From assembly GCA_016704535.1 (NCBI GenBank), contig JADIZZ010000001.1, positions 62,001-126,000 of the forward strand: DNA of 64,000 nucleotides. Direction: 5' to 3'. Below, in pieces: positions 35,466-43,528 of the stretch. The position numbers and the translations under genes were made by a program. Position 1 is the first letter of the stretch; every line of letters begins with the position of its first letter. Source of the stretch: Betaproteobacteria bacterium. GTDB taxonomy: Bacteria > Pseudomonadota > Gammaproteobacteria > Burkholderiales > Burkholderiaceae_C. Below the pieces are notes generated by a model. The model searched no databases and had not been told where the DNA came from. It worked only from the letters and a program-made list of their open reading frames with translations.

Positions 35466-36962
35466 TCAAGGCTGCTTCTGTGAGGGCAGCTTCGACACGA
35501 GACGCAGCGACACCGTCAGCCCTTCGAGCTGGTAGTGCGGCCGCAGGAAGAACTTGCTGGTGTAGTAGCCGGGGTTGCCGGGCACTTCCTCGACGACCAC
35601 CTCGGCGGCAGCCAGGGGCTTCTGCGCCTTGGTGGCTTCCGACGAATTGGCGGGGTCGCCGTCGACGTAGTTGCGGATCCAGTTGTTGAGCCACTTCTCC
35701 ATGTCGGCGCGCTCCTTGAAGCTGCCGACCTTGTCGCGCACGATGCACTTCAGGTAGTGACCGAAGCGGTTGCAGGCAAACAGGTACTGCATGCGCGCGG
35801 CCAGGTTGGCGTTGGAGGTGGCGTCGGGGTCGTCGTATTCGGCCGGCTTCTGCAGCGATTGCGCACCGATGAAGGCGGCGAAGTCGCTGTTCTTCTTGTG
35901 GATGAGCGGCATGAAGCCGTTCTTGGCGAGTTCGGCCTCGCGACGGTCGCTGATGGCGATTTCGGTCGGGCACTTCATGTCCACACCGCCGTCGTCGGAA
36001 GGGAAGGTGTGCGTGGGCAGGCCCTCCACGGCTCCGCCGCTCTCGACGCCGCGAATGCGCGAGCACCAGCCGTAGAGCTTGAAGCTGCGGTTGATGTTCA
36101 CCGCCATCGCGTAGGCGGCGTTGGACCAGGTGTACTTGCTGTGATCGCCGCCGGCAGTTTCTTCCTCGAAGTTGAATTCCTCGACCGGGCTGGTCTTGGC
36201 GCCGTAGGGCAGTCGCGACAGGAAGCGCGGCATCGCCAGGCCCAGGTAGCGGGCGTCGTCGCTTTCGCGCAGCGAGCGCCAGGCCGCATATTCGGGGGTG
36301 CCGAAGATCTTGGTCAGGTCACGCGGATTGGCCAACTCCTGCCACGAGTCCATCTGCATCACGGTCGGGCTGGCCGCAGCGATGAAGGGCGACAGCGCGG
36401 CGGCGGCGACCTTGGCCATCTCGCCTAGCATCTCGACGTCGGGCGGGCTCTGGTCGAAGTAGTAGTCGCCGATCAGGCAGCCGTACGGGTTGCCGCCGAA
36501 CTGGCCGAATTCCTCTTCGTAGATTTTCTTGAAGAGCGGGCTCTGGTCCCACTTCGTGCCCTTGTAGCTCTTCAGCGTCTTGCCCAGCTCCGCCTTGGAG
36601 ATGTTCATCACGCGGACCTTCAGCATCTCGTCGGTTTCGGTGTTGTTGACGAGGTAATGCAGGCCGCGCCAGGCGCTCTCGAGTTTCTGGAAATCGGGGT
36701 GGTGCAGAACGGCGTTGACCTGCTCGGACAGCTTCTGGTCGATCGCGGCGATCATGGCCTCGATCGAACCCATCACGTCGCTGGAGATCAGGTTCGTGTT
36801 CGCCAACGCCTGTTGTGCCAGGGTCTGCACGGCGTGCTCGACGGCGGACTTGGCTTCATCGGTCTTGGGTTTGAATTCCTTGCTCAGCAGCGAGGCGAAC
36901 TCGTTGCCCTGGAACTCGACACCCTGCAGGGTGGAACCTTGGACTGCAGATTCTTCGGCCAT
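35466..36962 (-). CDS. tssC: T6SS sheath large subunit TssC (VipB)
   Basis: TssC pairs with TssB to form the contractile sheath around the Hcp tube. The 498-residue product has all the hallmark blocks: LESAWRGLHYLVNNTETDEM (20 residues), LIGDYYFDQSPPDVEML, PTVMQMDSWQELANPRDL, PYGAKTSPVEEFNFEEE, GLPTHTFPSDDGGVDMKCPT (20 residues) and the C-terminal FFLRPHYQLEGLTVSLRLVS (20 residues). It lies 30 bases after tssB. Length is normal. Confidence 0.98.
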   Translation of the reverse strand: MAEESAVQGSTLQGVEFQGNEFASLLSKEFKPKTDEAKSAVEHAVQTLAQQALANTNLISSDVMGSIEAMIAAIDQKLSEQVNAVLHHPDFQKLESAWRGLHYLVNNTETDEMLKVRVMNISKAELGKTLKSYKGTKWDQSPLFKKIYEEEFGQFGGNPYGCLIGDYYFDQSPPDVEMLGEMAKVAAAALSPFIAAASPTVMQMDSWQELANPRDLTKIFGTPEYAAWRSLRESDDARYLGLAMPRFLSRLPYGAKTSPVEEFNFEEETAGGDHSKYTWSNAAYAMAVNINRSFKLYGWCSRIRGVESGGAVEGLPTHTFPSDDGGVDMKCPTEIAISDRREAELAKNGFMPLIHKKNSDFAAFIGAQSLQKPAEYDDPDATSNANLAARMQYLFACNRFGHYLKCIVRDKVGSFKERADMEKWLNNWIRNYVDGDPANSSEATKAQKPLAAAEVVVEEVPGNPGYYTSKFFLRPHYQLEGLTVSLRLVSKLPSQKQP

Positions 36963-36992
36963 GGACGTTCTCCGGATCAGGGTGTTCGGGGG

Positions 36993-37496
36993 CTACTGGC
37001 CGTCGGCCGGCTTGGCGCTGGAGGCCAGCGACTTGAGCAGGGCTTCGTCCTTGATGACCTTGGCGAGCAATTCCTCGGCGCCGGTCTTGCCGTCCATGTA
37101 GGTGACGAGATTGGCCAGTTGCTGGCGCGCTTCAAGCAATTGCTTCAGGCCGTCGACGCGGGAGGCCACGGCAGCCGGCGAGAAGTCGTCCATGTTCTCG
37201 AACGTGATGTCGACCGCCAGGTTGCCTTCGCCCGTCAACAGGTTGGGCACCTGGAAGGCGACGCGGGGCTTCATCGATTTCATGCGCGAGTCGAAAGTGT
37301 CGACGTCGATCTCGAGGAACTTGCGCTCGGCCACGGACGGCAGCGGCTCGGTCGGCTTGCCCGACAGGTCGGACATCACGCCCATGATGAAAGGCAACTG
37401 AACCTTCTTCTCGGCGCCATACAGCTCGACGTCGTATTCGATCTGGACGCGGGGCGCCCGGTTACGCGCGATAAATTTCTGACTGCTCGTCGCCAT
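36993..37496 (-). CDS. tssB: T6SS sheath small subunit TssB (VipA)
   Basis: TssB is the small sheath subunit and is the contact for TagJ and ClpV recognition of the sheath complex. The 167-residue protein has the family blocks RAPRVQIEYDVELYGAEKKV (20 residues), LPFIMGVMSDLSG, RKFLEIDVDTFDSRMKSMKP (20 residues) and FENMDDFSPAAV. It lies 36 bases after tssA and 30 bases before tssC. Confidence 0.98.
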   Translation of the reverse strand: MATSSQKFIARNRAPRVQIEYDVELYGAEKKVQLPFIMGVMSDLSGKPTEPLPSVAERKFLEIDVDTFDSRMKSMKPRVAFQVPNLLTGEGNLAVDITFENMDDFSPAAVASRVDGLKQLLEARQQLANLVTYMDGKTGAEELLAKVIKDEALLKSLASSAKPADGQ

Positions 37497-37532
37497 GACA
37501 GGCCTCCGGTCGGTTTTGTTGAATGCGCGAGG

Positions 37533-38570
37533 TTATTCGTTGTCGGGCCGGCCCGCCAGCCTGTCGACCTGATCAGCACCATCCGGCGCCATGTCGCGGA
37601 TGATTTCCATGAAATTCTTGTTCAACAGCCGCTGCGCCCGGCGCAGCAACAAGGGCGCCGGGTGGCTGGGCTCGTTGCGTGTCAGCCAGTCGCAAAGCCG
37701 ATCGATCGTCCGGGAGACGTCTTCTCGGCTGTTGATCGTGCCGGCAGCGGATGCCACGGGCGGCGCGCCTGCGGCGACCGGCGCGGTGGAGCCGGCGGCG
37801 GCCTCATCCACCGGCGACGCCGTGCCTTGGGCCAGTCGGGCTGCACGGGCCACCGCTGCTAGGAGCCGGCGTATCTGCATCAGGTCGGGCACCTCGGCGG
37901 CCGGCAGCTGCGCGTTCAGGGCGGTCAGGATGCCGTCGATGGCTTCGAGGCCCGCTTGCATCTGGCTGGCCAGGGCGGCGTTCTGGGCGATTCGGGTTCC
38001 CACGGCGGCCACGATCCCGGCCTCGGTGGGCACGAGCTCGCCGGCCAGCGGGTCGGCTGCGCGCAGACCGAGTTCGATGTCCCGCATGAGCGGGCTGCTG
38101 CGGTCGCTGACCAGCAAGCGTGCTTCGCGAAGGTCGCTCAAAACAGGAGGCGGACCGGGGTAGGGGTTTTCCTGGGGTGTCAGCGGCGACAACGCGGAAA
38201 GACGCAACAGCGGACTGTTTCCGTCGGTTGCATCGAGCTGCGGATGCACATGGGCCCAGTGCTGGGTGATCAAGCCATGCAGCAGTTGCAGGCCTTCGAC
38301 GGCGCCCGCCCAGCCGCGCAAGCGCGCGCTGGCTCGCAGGAACCACACTGCGACCCGGATATCGCGCGTACGACTCGCAAGCTTGCCCGAGAGATCCAGC
38401 ACCGCGGGCCAGTCAGGCAGCTTGGCGGGGATGACCGTGCCGCCATATTGCTGTTCGGGTTTGCCATTACCGGCCAGTTCCAATTCCAGGAACTGAGGGT
38501 CGTACTCGAGGTCGTCCCCGCAAGGGGAGGCTTCGGACAAAGCAACCAGCAGGGATCCAATGTCGGTCAT
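37533..38570 (-). CDS. tssA: T6SS assembly protein TssA
   Basis: TssA primes and caps tube-sheath growth at the baseplate or distal end. The 345-residue protein has the ImpA N-terminal domain (about residues 1-130: ASPCGDDLEYDPQFLELE, DWPAVLDLSGKLASRTRDIR in 20 residues, GLITQHWAHVHPQLD) and a short C-terminal extension (SREDVSRTIDRLCDWLTRNE, HPAPLLLRRAQRLLNKNFME; 20 residues each) with LLRRAQRL typical of the short TssA class. It is the first gene of the main T6SS operon (tssA-B-C-hcp-hcp-tagJ-tssE-F-G-H), so the operon promoter should lie in 38,571-38,780. Confidence 0.95.
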   Translation of the reverse strand: MTDIGSLLVALSEASPCGDDLEYDPQFLELELAGNGKPEQQYGGTVIPAKLPDWPAVLDLSGKLASRTRDIRVAVWFLRASARLRGWAGAVEGLQLLHGLITQHWAHVHPQLDATDGNSPLLRLSALSPLTPQENPYPGPPPVLSDLREARLLVSDRSSPLMRDIELGLRAADPLAGELVPTEAGIVAAVGTRIAQNAALASQMQAGLEAIDGILTALNAQLPAAEVPDLMQIRRLLAAVARAARLAQGTASPVDEAAAGSTAPVAAGAPPVASAAGTINSREDVSRTIDRLCDWLTRNEPSHPAPLLLRRAQRLLNKNFMEIIRDMAPDGADQVDRLAGRPDNE

Positions 38571-38607
38571 GAGGTTTGGACGGCTTGCTGAAACGGGTGT
38601 GGAGGCG

Positions 38608-38639
38608 TCGTGTCGGCAGTTCGTGAGCTTCGCGACACG
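38608..38639. promoter_or_regulatory. Inverted repeat upstream of tssA
   Basis: CGTGTCG and CGACACG form a seven-base inverted repeat separated by about 17 bases, 38-69 bases before the tssA start. This is the leader region of the main T6SS operon. It could be an operator or a leader hairpin; no regulator family is assigned and no clear promoter boxes are seen beside it. Confidence 0.3.
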
Positions 38640-38766
38640 GCTGTTCTCATTCTGAGCTCATTTGCAGTCGAAGCCCAACCATCAGATGGGGGACGCCTTC
38701 GCGAGCGGCCGTTGACGCTGGTTCCACCCCGGGGGGGTCGTCCGGGGCCGGCAAGCGCTCGAAGTG

Positions 38767-38775
38767 TGCTACTAT
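38767..38775 (+). promoter_or_regulatory. Extended -10 promoter element of the tRNA gene
   Basis: TGCTACTAT is an extended -10 box (TG, one base, TACTAT), placed about 12 bases before the tRNA 5' end. A recognisable -35 hexamer at the usual distance is lacking, as often happens with extended -10 promoters. A GC-rich stretch between the box and the tRNA resembles a stringent-type discriminator. Confidence 0.5.
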
Positions 38776-38787
38776 CGCCGGCTCAGT

Positions 38788-38864
<77 letters not shown>

Positions 38865-38904
38865 TAAAATATCTATCAAAAACAATAACTTAGAACTGAA
38901 TATG

Positions 38905-38935
38905 CGCCGCCCCGAAAGGGCGGCGTTTTGCTTTG
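38905..38935 (+). terminator. Rho-independent terminator after tRNA-fMet
   Basis: An eight-base-pair stem CGCCGCCC/GGGCGGCG with loop CGAAA is followed by TTTTGCTTTG. It lies about 40 bases after the tRNA and is a canonical intrinsic terminator on the plus strand. The remaining bases to 39,163 hold no gene I can support. Confidence 0.85.
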
Positions 38936-39163
38936 TGTCCACCCATTTCGTGCCCTGGCCGTGCCCGCCATCAAGCTACCGGAGGGCCCCGGTCAGAGCC
39001 CCCCCAATCCGACATGTCGTCAAGCCACGGCAATGCGTCGGCGGGCCGATCGACGTCCAGGAGCCGACATTCGCCGCCCTGAATTCAACGCAGTGAAGCA
39101 GCAATTCGCACGAGGCAACTTCCGCGCACTTCAGGGCAGCCCGGCGGGATGCCGCGGGCGGGA

Positions 39164-40624
39164 TCAGTCGTCGTCTGCGTCGTGGTCGTCGCCGCGTCGT
39201 TCGGTCTTGCGCGGGTCGGTGGTCGAGCCGGCAGAGGCGGTGCTCGTGCTGCGGATTTCATGCTTCTTGCGAACGTCCTTGTCCTTGCCCGGGCCGTGGC
39301 ATGACGCGCAACGCTCCTTGACCGTGACGCCGATGTTCTGCTGCAGGGTGCCGAACGAGGCGCCGCCGCTGCGGATCATGTGCGAGCGTGCTTCGGCCTT
39401 GTCGTGGCATCCCGAACAGGTGGCCGCGGTGGGCGTGATCTTCAGGTCGTTGGCCGGGTTCACGTCGATGCTGCGCGTACCGCCGGCCGGCACGGCGTAA
39501 ACGCTGCCAGTCTTCAAGGTGGTGCCTAGTGCGGCGGCGGAAAGCGGCAGTTCGAAGCTGCCCTTGCGGCCGTGGTCCACGTGGCACGCGGTGCAGTTGC
39601 GCAGTTCGCCGGGCATGCGCACGGCACTGAAGTCGTTGATGGAACTGTTGAAGCCGATCACCACGAACGGCTTCTCGCGGAACCCGCCGGCATGGATGGC
39701 GTGGATCATGGTCTTCATGTCCAGCGGCGTCTCGGCGGCCGAGGTGCGCGCGTCGGCCGTGGTCAGCCGGTAGGGCACGTCGGTCTGGTTGGGCGTGTGG
39801 CACATCACGCACAGGCCCAGGTTTTCGTTGCGGTTGCCGCCGTGCAGGCTCAGGCGCGGGATGGGCTGGCCCAGCCGGTCGAGCCGGGTGCCGTTGTGGC
39901 AGGTCTTGCACTTGGTGTCGAAGTCCACGATCTGCCGGCGCGGGTTGGCGATCAGGGCCGAGGTGGGCGTGGCGGTGGCCAGCAGCGAGAAGTCCGCCAC
40001 TTCGCTGCGCACGGGGATGTTGGCGTACGGCGGCCCGGACGGACAGCCCAGCAGGCCGTTGCACACCGGGCGTCCCTCGATACCCAGGCGACCCGACTTG
40101 GGCGCGGTGACGAAGCCCACTGGCGTGATCGTGCGCTGCACCCAGAAGCGGTTGTAGAGCTCCGGCACACCCGGGCACTCTGCGGTGCTCATGCAGAGGT
40201 TGGCGCCCGTGGCGTTCTGCAGGTTGCGCAGTTGCAGCGGCGCGCCGGCGGCCACGCCCAGCGCAGTGCCCACCACCGGGGTCAGCGCGGTGTTGGCGCT
40301 GCCGGTGTTGGTGATGTCGGCGGCGGGGTCCCAGCCGATGTCCAGCGTCAGCGACGCGCCGGTGGTTTGAAAGGGCAGCGCGTTCTTGATGTCCCAGATC
40401 TCGCCAGTGACGGGGTTGCTCACCGAGAAGACCACCTTCACGTTCCAACTTCCCGGAACTGTGGCGTTCACCAGCACGTTCTCGACGCGGTACTTGAACT
40501 GAGAGGCGAGTTCCCAGGCCAGCGGTGGTGCTGTCTGGCCCGTGGCGGCGGCGCCCGCCAGCAGCAAGGCAGCGGGCAGTAGGCATCGGTGTACCAATTT
40601 GGAAATGCTGCGCATCGAGTTCAT
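39164..40624 (-). CDS. Secreted multihaem (five CXXCH) cytochrome c, OmcA/MtrC-like
   Basis: The 486-residue protein has a Sec signal peptide (about residues 1-32, LLPAALLLAGAAATGQTA), a beta-rich N-terminal half (about 35-220) and a C-terminal half with five haem-c motifs: CKTCH, CVMCH, CTACH, CSGCH and CASCH (about 237, 273, 346, 405 and 440). It ends in a charged tail. Layout recalls the OmcA/MtrC family, but that family usually has ten haems, so this is a reduced or different member. Electron transfer in the periplasm or at the outer surface is expected. The ATG at 40624 is chosen because the signal peptide starts there; the frame extends 27 codons further upstream. No electron-transfer partner genes are adjacent. 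Confidence 0.85.
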   Translation of the reverse strand: MNSMRSISKLVHRCLLPAALLLAGAAATGQTAPPLAWELASQFKYRVENVLVNATVPGSWNVKVVFSVSNPVTGEIWDIKNALPFQTTGASLTLDIGWDPAADITNTGSANTALTPVVGTALGVAAGAPLQLRNLQNATGANLCMSTAECPGVPELYNRFWVQRTITPVGFVTAPKSGRLGIEGRPVCNGLLGCPSGPPYANIPVRSEVADFSLLATATPTSALIANPRRQIVDFDTKCKTCHNGTRLDRLGQPIPRLSLHGGNRNENLGLCVMCHTPNQTDVPYRLTTADARTSAAETPLDMKTMIHAIHAGGFREKPFVVIGFNSSINDFSAVRMPGELRNCTACHVDHGRKGSFELPLSAAALGTTLKTGSVYAVPAGGTRSIDVNPANDLKITPTAATCSGCHDKAEARSHMIRSGGASFGTLQQNIGVTVKERCASCHGPGKDKDVRKKHEIRSTSTASAGSTTDPRKTERRGDDHDADDD

Positions 40625-41049
40625 GGGAATCGTCCATCCTTCTGAAGGGTTCAGCCTGACGGCTGTTGCGACGGACTGGCCATCACGGATGGATCCTCGG
40701 GGCAAAGTTCAGATACATGTCCCTCTTACGAGTAAGTCAATTTCCTGGTTTGTGAGCACTGGCTACCTGCAGGGTGCCGTATCAGGCCCCGAACTCCACA
40801 CAGGTTCGGGGAGCCGATCGGGGCGCGGTGGTGCAGAGCAGGCGGCGGCCGATTCGAGGATCGCCGCGATGACGGCAGCACGGGCCACCGGATCAACGCC
40901 TCGCTGGGCGGTCTGGGCGGCTGCGGTCCCGGCGAGCGCCGGGGCCTTGAGCCAGATCAGGCTACACCAGCCGCATGGCCTTCTCTCGTCCTCTGTCGGT
41001 TCCGACCGATGACCCTGGCTCCGGACGGCCGCGCCGGCAGGCAGGCAAG
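40625..41049. other. 425-base intergenic region with two inverted repeats
   Basis: No supportable gene lies here. It holds the putative promoter of the cytochrome gene (minus strand): a TTGACT -35 at 40735-40740 and a weak -10 at 40712-40717, 17 bases apart. A CTTAC-GA-GTAAG palindrome (40725-40736) lies across the -35 and spacer, as an operator might. Further right an eight-pair hairpin CCCCGAAC/GTTCGGGG (40787-40811) could end transcription from the EF-hand gene, though it is about 240 bases past its stop. Confidence 0.4.
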
Positions 41050-41337
41050 TTACTTCTTCCTGCCGAAGCTCGATGCCTGCTTCACGTATTCGGCTTCGGT
41101 GATGACGCCGTCCTTATCGACATCCCAGAAGCCGCAATTCTTCTCGGCGGCGTCCTTGTCCTTCCACATTGCCCGGCATTCGGCGGCTGACAGCTTGCCG
41201 TCCTTGTTCGTGTCCGCCTGCGACAGGATCATCTGGTAAGCCTGCCTGATGTTCTGCTCCGGTGGCCCCGCTGCGAAAGCCTGGGAAGCCGCGGCCAACG
41301 TCGTCAGCCCTGCGGCGAACGCTATGACAGCTTTCAT
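41050..41337 (-). CDS. Small periplasmic EF-hand calcium-binding protein
   Basis: The 95-residue protein has a cleavable signal (about 1-23, ending AAASQAFAA) and two canonical EF-hand loops, DTNKDGKLSAAE (residues 42-53) and DVDKDGVITEAE (72-83), each with Asp at positions 1, 3 (or Asn) and 5 and Glu at 12. Calcium binding in the periplasm is expected. The ATG at 41337 is supported by AGGAG eight bases upstream; the frame continues 14 codons further but lacks a signal there. The partner or target is unknown. Confidence 0.88.
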   Translation of the reverse strand: MKAVIAFAAGLTTLAAASQAFAAGPPEQNIRQAYQMILSQADTNKDGKLSAAECRAMWKDKDAAEKNCGFWDVDKDGVITEAEYVKQASSFGRKK

Positions 41338-41728
41338 CTTGTTTCTCCTGTGGTGCTCGAGATGCAGGTTGAGCTTCAATTCAATCCGCCGACGACGAAC
41401 GTGACCACCCTAGCGGAACGACATGGACGGCCATTGAGACATGTCAATGCGAACGCCGGCGCGTCGCCGGTGACGGATAGGGGCGCGTCTTCGTCGGCAG
41501 CGCGAGTACGGAGCATCGAGCGCGCTGCTGCTCGCCGGCGACTGGACGCTATCGGTGTGGGCGGCCAGGCTCGTGGGCCGCTCCAGGATCCCAGCGCCGA
41601 CGCTGACCCACCAAGAGGCTGCCGGCCGTGGGCGTGGCGACAGCAAATGGCCGACAAGGGGAGGTCAGCCGAAGCCGAAGCTGACGTTCGTGATCAGCCG
41701 CCGTGGTCGACCTTTCCGAAGCCGATTT
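41338..41728. other. Decayed region without intact gene, next to a transposase remnant
   Basis: No intact gene is supported. On the minus strand a short reading frame contains ILERP near 41,570-41,590, which recalls the ILERP block in the C-terminal region of the same IS91-type transposases whose central part is seen at 41,729-42,055. This suggests the rest of the element has degraded in place, but the match is too short to prove it. Confidence 0.35.
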
Positions 41729-42055
41729 TCAAGGCACCGGTTCGACCCGAATCTGGCATCCGGCTGCCCAGACTGACAGACTCGAAGCAGTCTCTAGCCG
41801 CCGATGTCGCAGCTGGGAGATCGCCGCGGCCAGTGGCTTCATCGTGCGCGCCTCGTCCCAGTCGGCGTCCGGCTCGGCCAGGTGGGTTTGGCCCATCTCC
41901 TCGATCAGCACGACCCGGCGCGTGAGCAGCTTGTTCAGCCGGGTCATCACGGTCTGCAGCAGCGCTTGCACCTCGCCGTCGGTGGGCGCACGCGCCTCGA
42001 CGAAGCTCGGCACGCCACCAGACAGGTGCACCGTGATCCCGTTGCGCAAGCTCAA
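41729..42055 (-). pseudogene. Remnant of an IS91-family transposase
   Basis: The fragment (about 108 codons) carries a segment well known from IS91/IS801-type transposases: TVHLSGGVPSFVEARAPTDG, then ALLQTVMTRLNKLLTRRVVL, then EEMGQTHLAEPDADWDEART (20 residues each). After ARTMKPL the match is lost and the frame ends soon. The N-terminal zinc-binding and catalytic tyrosine parts are missing. No intact ends or flanking repeats of an element can be seen. It marks a past insertion between the EF-hand gene and the response regulator. Confidence 0.75.
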
Positions 42056-42184
42056 TGCATGGCCGCTTTGTGAACCGCAAGTCGGCAGGCGCGACTGTCA
42101 ATGAGCGGCGGTACAACTGCGCGGCGCAGTAGCATGCCCCATAGCGCGTACTCAACTGCGGCATTGCGTCCACCCTGGCTCAAC

Positions 42185-42874
42185 ATGCACATCGGCATTG
42201 CAGAAGACGATCCGGATCAAGCCGCCCTCATAGGCTTGTGGCTGGAAGGCGCTGGTCACAGTGCGCGCGCCTTCGGCACCGCCGCAGCCTATATCGAAGC
42301 GCTGAAGAAGGAACGCTTCGAGCTGCTGCTCATCGACTGGATGCTGCCGGACGGGACCGGTGCCGACTTGCTGTTATGGGCACGCAACAACCTGGGCTGG
42401 GATCTTCCCGTGCTGGTGGTGACCGCGCGTGACGACGAAGAAACCGTGGTCGCCGCATTGCAGGCCGGTGCGGACGATTACGTCGTCAAACCCCCCAAGC
42501 CGATGGAGCTGCTGGCGCGCGTGGCCGCACTGGGCCGACGCGTGCGCTCGGGCGGCCTTCCCGTGCTGCGCCTGGGTGCGTTCGAGATCGACATCCAGCG
42601 CCAGCGCCTGGTGCTCGATGGTGAGCCGATGGTGCTGACGCAGAAGGAATTCGATCTTTCGGCCTACCTGTTCCAGAACCCCGGCAAGCTGCTGTCTCGC
42701 GACCACCTGCTGAACAAGATCTGGGGCATCAATGCCGACGTGGACACACGCACCGTGGACACCCACGTCAGCCGGCTGCGCAAGAAGCTGGGCCTGGACG
42801 GCAGCAAGGGCTGGAAGCTGGTGCCGGTGTACGGTGTGGGCTACCGATTCGAGCGCATCGACGCCCAGATCTGA
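42185..42874 (+). CDS. OmpR-family response regulator (orphan)
   Basis: The 229-residue protein has a receiver domain (about 1-115) with the acidic pair in IAEDDPDQ, phosphoacceptor Asp in LLLIDWMLPDG, Thr in VVTARDD and Lys in DDYVVKPPKP, followed by a winged-helix DNA-binding domain (about 130-228: LTQKEFDLSAYLFQNPGKLL and VDTHVSRLRKKLGLDG). It should bind DNA when phosphorylated. The ATG at 42185 begins directly at the receiver domain; the open frame extends 28 codons upstream into sequence with no family match. No histidine kinase is adjacent, and the transposase remnant lies just upstream, so a partner gene may have been lost. Confidence 0.92.
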   Translation: MHIGIAEDDPDQAALIGLWLEGAGHSARAFGTAAAYIEALKKERFELLLIDWMLPDGTGADLLLWARNNLGWDLPVLVVTARDDEETVVAALQAGADDYVVKPPKPMELLARVAALGRRVRSGGLPVLRLGAFEIDIQRQRLVLDGEPMVLTQKEFDLSAYLFQNPGKLLSRDHLLNKIWGINADVDTRTVDTHVSRLRKKLGLDGSKGWKLVPVYGVGYRFERIDAQI

Positions 42875-42902
42875 TCAAGCGGTGGTGCCAACGTGCACGA
42901 CG

Positions 42903-42925
42903 CGCCGGCCAGCCGGCGACCGTTC
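42903..42925. terminator. Possible terminator between convergent genes
   Basis: CGCCGG and CCGGCG form a six-pair stem around CCAG, followed on the plus strand by a short T-containing stretch (CGTTCTTG). It lies 29 bases after the response regulator stop, facing the acetyltransferase operon end. The stem is short and the T-run poor. Confidence 0.35.
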
Positions 42926-42987
42926 TTGCTGGACTACTCCGCGCGGCGTGCGGGCCGGGATCATCGCTTCGGAGCGGCCGTGCGCAC

Positions 42988-43509
42988 TCATGCTGCCTCG
43001 CGCAGCGATGGTCGGCGGCACTTGACGCGTGCCGGGATGCCCACCGCCAACGCACCCGCCGGTACATCGCACAACACCACGGCATTGGCGCCGATCACGG
43101 CGCCGGCTCCGATATGCACCGGACCCAGGATCTTGGCTCCGGCGCCGATGTCGACGCCGTTCCCGATCACCGGCGCGCCGGGCACACCGGTGCGACGCAG
43201 GCCCAGCGTGACGCCGTGGCGCAGCGTGACGTCGTCGCCGATGACGCTGTCGCCGCTGATGACGATGCCGCCAAAGTGCTCGATGACGAGCCGCCGGCCC
43301 ACCTGCGTTTCGCAGGGCAGGTCGATGCCGGTGGTGATCTGCACGCCGATCTTCAAGAACTTGTAAACCAGCGACAGTGGCTTGCGAAGCAGCGCCGGGC
43401 GCACGCGATAGCGCCAGCGGCCGAAGCGGTACACCGCCATTGCCCACATGCCCTGGCGCCACGGGTCTCGGCCGTGGGCGCGGAAGTCTTCCCGGATCAG
43501 CTCGAACAT
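42988..43509 (-). CDS. Hexapeptide-repeat acetyltransferase (CysE-like), EPS locus
   Basis: The 173-residue protein has N-terminal helices (MFELIREDFRAHGRDPWRQG) and a left-handed beta-helix with hexapeptide repeats (VIEHFGGIVISGDSVIGDDV, GAKILGPVHIGAGAVIGANA; 20 residues each), resembling serine-acetyltransferase-type enzymes used in polysaccharide clusters. The ATG at 43509 has AGGA upstream and lies 19 bases after the glycosyltransferase stop; the longer frame would run into that gene. It is the last gene of a six-gene operon and probably acetylates a sugar or lipid-linked glycan. Confidence 0.85.
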   Translation of the reverse strand: MFELIREDFRAHGRDPWRQGMWAMAVYRFGRWRYRVRPALLRKPLSLVYKFLKIGVQITTGIDLPCETQVGRRLVIEHFGGIVISGDSVIGDDVTLRHGVTLGLRRTGVPGAPVIGNGVDIGAGAKILGPVHIGAGAVIGANAVVLCDVPAGALAVGIPARVKCRRPSLREAA

Positions 43510-43528
43510 GATGCGTCCTGTCGTTGCA

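Noticed and set aside
38712..38717. TTGACG as -35 of the tRNA promoter
   Set aside because: It is too far from the TACTAT box (about 52 bases) and has no -10 at the usual distance.
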